The notes under the pieces: model-generated
What the model saw: only the letters and a program-made list of their open reading frames with translations
Databases searched by the model: none
Told to the model about the DNA's origin: nothing
Translations under genes and position numbers: made by a program
From: Dipylidium caninum
Taxonomy: Eukaryota; Platyhelminthes; Cestoda; Cyclophyllidea; Dipylidiidae
Direction of reading: 5' to 3'
DNA length: 64,000 nt
Assembly: GCA_017562135.1 (NCBI GenBank)
Contig: QEYB01001162.1
Location: 124,001-188,000 of the forward strand
Shown here: in pieces, positions 49,401-58,400 of the stretch
Position numbering within the stretch: the first letter of the stretch is position 1
How the letters are laid out: each line of letters begins with the position of its first letter

Positions 49401-52400
49401 CCTAGAAGGCAACGTCGCCGTGCAAAATCGGATGCTCGCCTACCTGGCCGAAAAGCGGCTCACAGGTTTCTTTACGAGTCTTGCCGGTCTTATGCAGAAC
49501 TGCTCCGTACTCGATCTTGACACCTTTGAAAAGTCAGTCGTGTAACAATGTGTCCCAGTGACACCAAGGCAATGTTGAAACCTCCAAACTTATTTCCTGT
49601 AGGTGCCGTAAGGCCGAAGGATTAGCCGTTGGCCTGTCAGACATGGAGGGCATTACCAATCTCTACGACGCGGACTTTACTTGCAAGATATTCCGTCTCC
49701 TCCAACTCATGTGCGAAGGCCACAATTCGGGTAATAAACAGTGCCTCTTTCCGCTTCCCCCGCGATTGCACGGGGTTGGTACTTGTTTTCCCCTAAAGCG
49801 GACACATGCCTGGCAAAAATTACCAATCTCACTCTCCGGCAGAAAGCATGTCGAGTTAGTAGTAGACTAGTTGGTTTTAGCTGCGATTTTGCAGTTGTGC
49901 AGCTCACCTTCTCCCAAAGTTTGAACCAAATAAAACACCCCACTTCGAGTAGTGATGCGAGGGCGTTGAGGGTCTCTTTCCCGCCTCTTCCAAAGAAGAA
50001 AGTACACTTTAATTGCGACAGGCTCGGCGGAGCTGCGACTTGGATCGAGGGAGCAGACCAAGAATCCTCCCCAAGCCCCGCTAAGGGGGAAAAGCGAGGA
50101 AATATGAAAGTGGCATTGAGTGTAGGTGGAAAAGGAAAGACGCAATCTTCCACATTTTCCTTACATTCAATCGAGACGACTTTCCTTGGCTCCCACGCCT
50201 TCCCGCCAACGAGTGGTCAAGTCACGCATGCTTTTTGGGAGAGAAATTTGTGTTCTTCTGGATAAAGAACTAATCAGAGTCCTTCATGACATCATTTTGG
50301 CTAATATATTTGCTTTCTCTCTCAAAAATAATTCGTAGTAATCGGTTGAGTATGGAGAATGTGGCAAACTGCCCAACTGGCGGTGAAGCTTTACGTGGTC
50401 GCCCTGGACGTCTGAGGGGAAGTTGTTGGGGGGTAAAAGTTAGTCTGGAGTGTCGAAGGTGTCAACCTCTAGTTCGCAGCGTGATCACTGGCGGTTCCCA
50501 GCCTCCACTGACAACAAAATTCTGGACGGAAGTTTGCCTGGAAATCCACTCCGTCAGGCAGGAAGCGTTGCCTATGAGTCTACTGCCAGAACGGGGATTT
50601 CCCAGGTCGCTGTCCAAGCGCGGGCTTCCACAAGTCCGAAATAACATGTGGGAGAGGGAGAGAAGTGATACTTACAGACGCCTTCGTCTCTTCCTCCCTG
50701 GCAGCCTTCCAAGACTACCTGCGCACACAGTCGAGCAACACCACCTCGGTGAATTTGATCATCAGCACAGTCGACTACCTGCTGCGTCTGCAGGAGTCCA
50801 TCATGGACTTCTACTGGCACTTCTCAACAAGCCCGTCATCGACGAGTCGGGCCGCACCAACTTCATCAAGGCCATCAAGATCGGCAAACAGCTCTTCCGC
50901 ACCCTCACCGAGTACATCCAGGTGGGTGGCGGGGCACCTCGGGGCGCCTGCTCGGCTCTCCGGGCTCCCCAGACTCCTTTTCTTTTTGCCCATCACACGG
51001 CCCGTCGTTGAGCCTCTTCGCTCCACCATCTCTCGTCACACCGTCGCTCCGACCAGCCGGCGTCGTTGGCAGCCTCGACCTCTCGTGACCCAACAACTGT
51101 TAGTGGCGCTCTAACACGAGGCTTAACACTTGCGATGGAGTCATCATTGTCCCGGAACATCCCTTTCTCACGCCCTGACTGAGCTCATTGTTCGCGTCAC
51201 AGGGGTGTGACACGCGTTTCGCGCGAATTAAACCATCAGAAAGTGAATTGACGCCGCCCTTTTGGCCTGAAGCCGCAGCGGCAGGGTGGAGGATTTAGGT
51301 CGGAGGGTCCACGGAACACTTTGACTGCAGGCTCGTGAAGCGGCAGCCGCGTCTACCGGTGGCTTGTCGACTTTCAGGGCCCCTGCCAGGGCAACCAACA
51401 CGCGTTGGCCAACAGTCGTCTGTGGGATGCCATCTCCGGCTTCTTCTACCTCTTCGCACACATGCAGGACAAGTTGAGCAAGGACCCGGAGCAGTTGGAC
51501 CTTCTGCACGAATTTCTCAACCTCCAGACGGAGATGATGATCATGCTGCTCTCCATGTTGGAAGGCAACGTCGTGAACGGTTCCATTGGACGTCAGATGG
51601 TTGACACGCTGGCCGAGTCCTCGGCAAATGTCGAAGTAGGTGCAAATCCCCTACTTCAAAACGGGAGGCGCCCTAAATTCCCTCGTTGAATGGCCTCATA
51701 CGGCGTATCGATGCAGAAGCGGTTGTTGCCCTCCTTCTTCCTTTCTCTAAAACTATTTTTATTACTTTGGAAAGCATCAAACAGACAGTGAATGAAAATA
51801 GACTAGGTAAAAGTTCAATTTTTCGCACCATCTATTCTACTCAGCCGAAAGCGGCTGAAAATCTCGTTTTTTCCCATCTGGTCACGCCGAAAAAATATAC
51901 TACGAAGGAGGTAAAAACACGACAAATTTTATGAAGAATACCTTGAAAAAAAAAGAAAGGTATCGCTTCAGTCGCGTACGCCTGAGTGAATAAAAGACGC
52001 TCGTTTCATGGTTTCCAGAATTGTAAATCCTTTGAGAACTTAATTTTTTCCTTTTACGAATCACAAAAAGTTTGCCTTGAGGTTGTGAGCTGTTCCTCAC
52101 ACACACACCCTCGTCTTCCTTCTTTTTCCAGCTTACTTTGACCTTCTTCGACATCTTCTTGAGGATGAAGGAAATCACCAACTCAGACGCCTTTCTGGTG
52201 GGCAAACTGCGCTCTAAACCGCTCGTATCCTCCATTTCCTCTGACTTTTGCTTCCTTCTTCCCTCCCCGGCAGGCCTTCGACGTGAACAAAGACGGCTGG
52301 ATTTCGCATCGGGAGTTCCGAACCGCCTTGGAGCAGCAGAAGTCGTTGACCGAGTGAGTTTCCCTGTGGGAGACGTCATTTATGACACTGTCGCCTGTCC

Positions 52401-55400
52401 AGTAGTCGCGTCTGACTGTCCATTCTTCCCAATTGTCCGGCGGGGCGGATAGGGAGGAGATCAGCTACATAATGGGCTGCGTGGACGCCAACTCGGACGG
52501 GAAGATCGACTTCCAGGAGTTCACCGAACGCTTCTACAATCCCGCGCGTGACATCGGCTTCAACGTGGCGCTACTGTTGACCAACCTGTCGGAGCACATA
52601 CCCGGCGATGCTCGGTGAGTGGAGGCGTCTTGCCTTGGCCGCCATTTCTAGGAGACGGGGCGTGTGTCACACATGTGTGACGTGCCTTTCTTTCCTCGTC
52701 GTCCACCGCTTCTGTGTTCTCAGAACGCGTTCCTTTAGTCGCGCATCAGTGATGAGACTCCATCACTTCCACAAATCGGTTCCACTTCCGCCTTCAGCAT
52801 TCAAGTAACAAATTTCATTCTGTCCGGAGACCCGAAGTACTACCGCTGAAGGCTGTTGATTCAGCCAGCAAGCCACTTTTCCTTTCCCGACCCTAAATGA
52901 GTCGCGCTACTTCGGTGGGCAAAATCCGCCTTTCTCTTCTCCCTTCAGTCTGGAGCGCCTCCTGCAGAAGGCCAAAGGCATGCTGGAGATGTTTGACCCC
53001 CTCCTTGGCCGCATCGAGATAACCAACAAGGAGGGGCGCATAGAACGCGTCTACTTTGAGGTGCGCCAAGAGAACATCGACCAGTGGGAGAAGCCGCAGA
53101 TCAAGGAGTCCAAACGCACCTTCCTCCACTCCGTGGTGGGGGAGAGTGGCGACAAGGAGAAACTCGAGTGCTTTGTCAACTTCGCCGAGGACACCATCTT
53201 TGAAATGCAACACGCTCAGGGTATCAGCGGCGATGACGAGAACTTACAAATTAGTCGGGTAGGCTCGACAGCATTGCCTTCACCGTCTACCACTTTTATT
53301 GACAAGGAAATAAACTTTAAGCTCCACTGTAGAAAGAATATATTGCTTTGGACGAAAATTCTATCCAAATGGGATTTACAATTTTCTTCTGGGGCCAATT
53401 AAGCCAGTTTATGAGATAAAAGTATTACGCTATTAGAGTCTCTTGACGCATGCAAATATTCCCCATCTTCTGTTAAGCTCTGAGGCTAAAACGTGTTAAA
53501 AATTAAAAAAAATGAGGAGGACGTAGAGGGAAGACAAGGAGATGAAATCTGTGTTAAGGGGTGTCGTAACCGATTTTCTTCTGTCCACTGACAAGCCACC
53601 GAGCCGAATCCGATGGCTTGTGGCAACAACGATGCCCGCTACACACGCCCAAATGACCCGCAACTCCAGCGCCAAATTGCTTTTTCCCTCCTTTGTTATC
53701 GCCTCCACGTCGCAGTGCATGACTCAGGCGGGCGTATCGATCGTTCGCGTTATTGATAATCGATGGAGTTGCGTTAGCCCCTAGAGAGCTGAGTAATGCG
53801 CTCGTGCAAACGCCTCCGCCTGGCATGAAAGTCAATCGGGTCGGGGAGGCTTTTTATACCTCAATTGGCAGGAGTGTCGGCTTTTGTTTACTTAAAAGGT
53901 CATGATAAAATTGCTCCGAAAAGAGTTAAGAAATCTAAGTTATTTGTCCACAGGTAGTATGCTACTTAGTGGCCCCTTTTTCCTCGAGATCTCCTCCCTA
54001 GTACGCGTTTAAGTGATATTTTGAGATACGCGAGATTCCGCCACAATGCTTTGGACGACTGCATTTCTCTGGGCTGAAGAAAGTCCCATTTGCCAGATTA
54101 GCGATCTCGATTAGCTGATCTGGGGAGAAGATCCTAGAAGCGTTCCAAGTCGAGCACTATGCCAATTTCAATAGACAACCTCATAAGTGCTATGGAAAGT
54201 TAAATACTTCTGTTTCAACACTATCTACGCATCAATTAAACGTACCGGTCGCCTGGGCTTGTGATAAATAACTTTCGTTGCTCATAATCAGTTCAGCAGG
54301 TAGCCATGTTCCCCGAATTTCTCCTCGGCATATTACAACCAATAATTTGGGCTATTTTATAATTTACTTTCCCACGCTTGTGTTGTCAAAATTCGTCAAG
54401 ATCGATCGATTGTTCCCATGACTTTGTCTAATAAAGAATGGTGTTTCAGCCAAATCTAATTCAGTTTTGTCCTGCTTTAGGTTGTGGCGGTTCGAAATCT
54501 CCTCGACACGACTCGACTCTCCTCCGTCATTGCCTTCCTAGGCACTCTTGCCTCCCTCCTCAGTCCTCATCAGCTGTGGATGTGTTGGACCAGTTTGCGA
54601 CGAATGTCGTTAACGGATGTCATTGCGGACATCCTTGGTGTTATTATCGGTCTAATGATAGGAGGCGCGCGTCTAGTCAAGGGGATTCTTGCAATCGCGG
54701 GCCGTTTCCTCGTCGCTATGGCGTCAGACCCTAATAAGGCGGCTTCCACTTCCAAACCGATTGCAAAAATGAGTCCAGTGATAATTTCTCCTGCGTCACA
54801 GAGTCCTCGACGGTCTCCGCTGACATTAACCGCTGGCGGCTCGCGCTTCGGTGCGGGCACGATAGAGATTGGCTTAAATGAAAGTGACGCGCAACCGCCT
54901 GACCTTGCGAAGACCAATAAAAACGCGCATGTATCTTCGGACCTGGCGACTATTCTACAGGTGGGAAATTTTAACAAGAGGGTGGAAACCTCGGTGCCGT
55001 TCAGATCCCCTGTTTGGCTGCAAACTGCTTGTCTTTCATTCATCTCGCTGTCGTAATTCTCCCACGGAGAGTAGGAAAAAGCGTTGGCAGTTTCCGGCTC
55101 ACAGAGGACCATACATTCCAATTATTTCTTCCTAATCGCACATACGATCCATTTTGAATACTCAGATTACAAGAATAAAGTCTTTTAGTTTCTAACTGTC
55201 CATTGTGGACGCCGATTCCTTTCAACTACGTTGACTGTCGTTCGACACGGCAAGAAGTGACGAGAGGCGAGGAGATCTCGTAGACAAACACCTTTCTATT
55301 CCCCAATTTTTTTTATCTACGACGCTGAAGATGTCATTGTCGTACTCAGTCTTTCCTCCAGCTAAGGAACGTCTATCATTCACATGACAGAACAAGATGT

Positions 55401-58400
55401 GTAAAACGGTTGGGGCGTATTCCTTTGCATTCTCTCATCCATCTGAGTCCTCCAGCGCTGAACAAGACGTTCCGTTCACTTCTGTTAATGTAGGACTTTC
55501 ATACTAGCCCCGACTCGACCTGCGCTTAACTAAAGATGGTGAATAAGCAGGAATCTACTTCACCCTGTTTTTTGAAGCCCTCAGCATAAATTTTGTTTAC
55601 TTTCATGCGTGATTTTACGAAAATACCCACCTTCTACTCCCCCCACATTCTTCCGCCTCATCCTCTTCCTCCTCCTCACCCCCTAACGCCAAAATACTTG
55701 CCTCTTCTTTCAACAAGGGAATTTCGTAAATTCGCTTGTGCCAGTGCTTCTTTGTAACAATTCATTCGTAGAAGACGTTTCCAAGTCGCCACGTGTAGAG
55801 TTGTTTGAATTCTCCCCGCGAATCAGCTGTTCCACCTGCCGCATGTGGACGGAGGCTACGACTGGACGGTGGAGGGGACATCAGGGCACTCTTCGACTCC
55901 TCTGCGGGATAAATCGCTGTCACCACTGATCCCCCTGACTCTCCTCGTATTTTCAAAGTGGAAGGAGAAGTCCTTGTCGAAGACTGAATTCCAGCAAACC
56001 TTCACTTACTCCTCGTGTCTGTTGAACCAAATCCTAACTTTAGCCTCTGTGTTTCCTTCACTCTCCTCGTGTGAATTAGAAGCATTGAATTGAGATTCTC
56101 TATCTACTCCACCTCCACCTCGTCCAGGCCTTCTTAATTGACTAGAATTTAATCCCGTCAAGAGTCTCCGACGCCTTCCACGCCACAGATATGCCATTTT
56201 CGTGTGTATTCCCTTGCAGGAGAAGGAATGTTGGCTCCTCTCGGAGGAGGAGCAGCTTCTCTTGGAGCGTGTGGACTCCTCGAAGGTGGAGGCGATCGGC
56301 GGAAGAAATTCGAAAAAATCGACCGCTCCCTCGAGCGGGCGTTCGAATACCGGCGGCACGAAGGACTCCGCTTCGGAAAGCAAAAATTCCCAATGTAAGT
56401 CCCCTTTATTCCCTGGCTGTCACCCTGCCTTGACGCAGTCGCCTCGTCAACTGACCGTTGCTGCGAGGTTTTGGAGACTCCGCACGTTCACCGGACGACA
56501 TTTGGCCAAGACCCTTCACCAACTGACCAGCTGAACGATCCTGCATTAAGTTTTTTTTAATTAATTCGACCGGGGTTTTTCGTTTCGGACAAATTCTAGT
56601 CCACGGAAGGCGTCGAACTGTCGTTGGCTGGGGGAAATGGGAGTTCCAACATCACGTCTTATCTGGCACCGCGAAGAGGCGCTTCCTCTGAGCCTCAGAC
56701 TGTTTATTTATGAGGAAGCAGCCACTTTCCCTGCTTCCACAAATACTCCTTCCAATGACCGGTAGACGGCCAGAAGCGTCGGTTGTTTCGGTCATCACTT
56801 AGAGGCGCTTCTTACGGCCGGGAAGAATTCGTGGGAACACGAAGGAGCCGACCACTTTCCCGTTCAACGAAGTGCTAATTCGTCACTGTGGGACTCCATC
56901 GAGCACCCCAGGCAGCATTTCGTCGGAGTTCTCTCGACAGCCACCCTTTTAGGAAGCCGCTCAGCCTGTGGCTGTGTCCACGTCCCACATTTCCAACGGA
57001 TCCAGTGGGGCTGATACCCCCGCATACCTGGCAGTACAGAATCGTGATGCATGCGATTTTTTCCATTCGAACTGTTGCCTTGGCCTAGGGACGCGAGGCC
57101 AACCGAGGGAGAAAGAGGCCACAGAGACGACAGTTGTGGAACAGAAGCCCATTCCCACCTCCACCTTCCTCATCTCCATATTCGCTCGCAACTTCTACCG
57201 ATTCAAGTTGTGCGCTCTCATCCTCGCCTTCATAATCAACTTCCTCCTCCTCTTCTACAAGGTGACTGCCACTTTATTCCCACCCAACACTCTCATCCCC
57301 TTTAACGACATCTCGAGGGCATATGTTGTCGCTTAGATTGAAAAACGCGGCCCCGGGGGTGAAGAAGTCGTCGATGAGGCGGCGATAGGCACTACGTTTG
57401 TCACGTCAATCGCCGACACAGTCTCCAACATTGCGGATTCCCTTCAGAACTCTGAGGTGGATGTGGGGCAGGAGGAGGAGGCGGAGTGGATTACATTGGC
57501 AGAATCGGCGTCTTATTTGGGTCCTTTGCTCAAAATCCTCGCAATTGCTCATTCCCTTCTCTCAATGAGTATGCTCGTTGCATACTACTTTTTGAAAGTG
57601 AGTAGGCGCCTCCGCGCATTTATCCCATCAAATCCCCACCGTGCCCATTAAACCTTCCCCCCTTTTTTTTTTCCCTACCAGGTCCCCTTGGTCATATTTA
57701 AGCGGGAGAAGGAGATATCGCGAATGCTCGAGTTTGAGGGTATTTGGATAGCCGAACAGCCCTCCGACGACAAACTGCGAGCTCAGTGGGATAAATTGGT
57801 TCTCTCCACGCCCAGCTTCCCCCACATGTACTGGGACAAGTTTGTCAAAAAGAAAGTCCTCAAAAAGTACCGTGAACAGTACGACCAGCGTCAAATCATG
57901 CGACTCCTTGGAATGAAGTCGGGTGGAAGTGCCGGTGACAGCAATAATTTCGCGACTAGCGGCGCCGCAAGTGGACATGCCGAAGAAGTCTCCAGCAGTT
58001 GGTTTTATCCCACCTGGCTTCAAGAGATGGATCTTCAATACCTGCTCTGGAAGTGGGGTGTCATATTCACCGACAATGCAAGTTTCAACTGTCCCCCTCC
58101 ACATCAACATCTGCTTCCAATCATTTTGTGGCGACTTTTCACTTTTCTCCATTCTAGTCGTTCCTCTACCTCGTGGTCTACTTCATTGTCTCGCTGTTGG
58201 GCAATATGAACTACTTCTTCTTCTCCTGCCACCTTCTGGACGTTGCCATCTCCTTCAAGACACTCGCCACCATTGTGCAATCGGTCACACACAACGGGAA
58301 GCAGGTGGGCTCGGCCGCACGTCTTTCGCCGGTCCCGATCCTCCGGCGTTTCGCCCTGGCGGGAGGGAGAAGGGCGTCGGAGGGGCGGAGTGGCTTGGGG

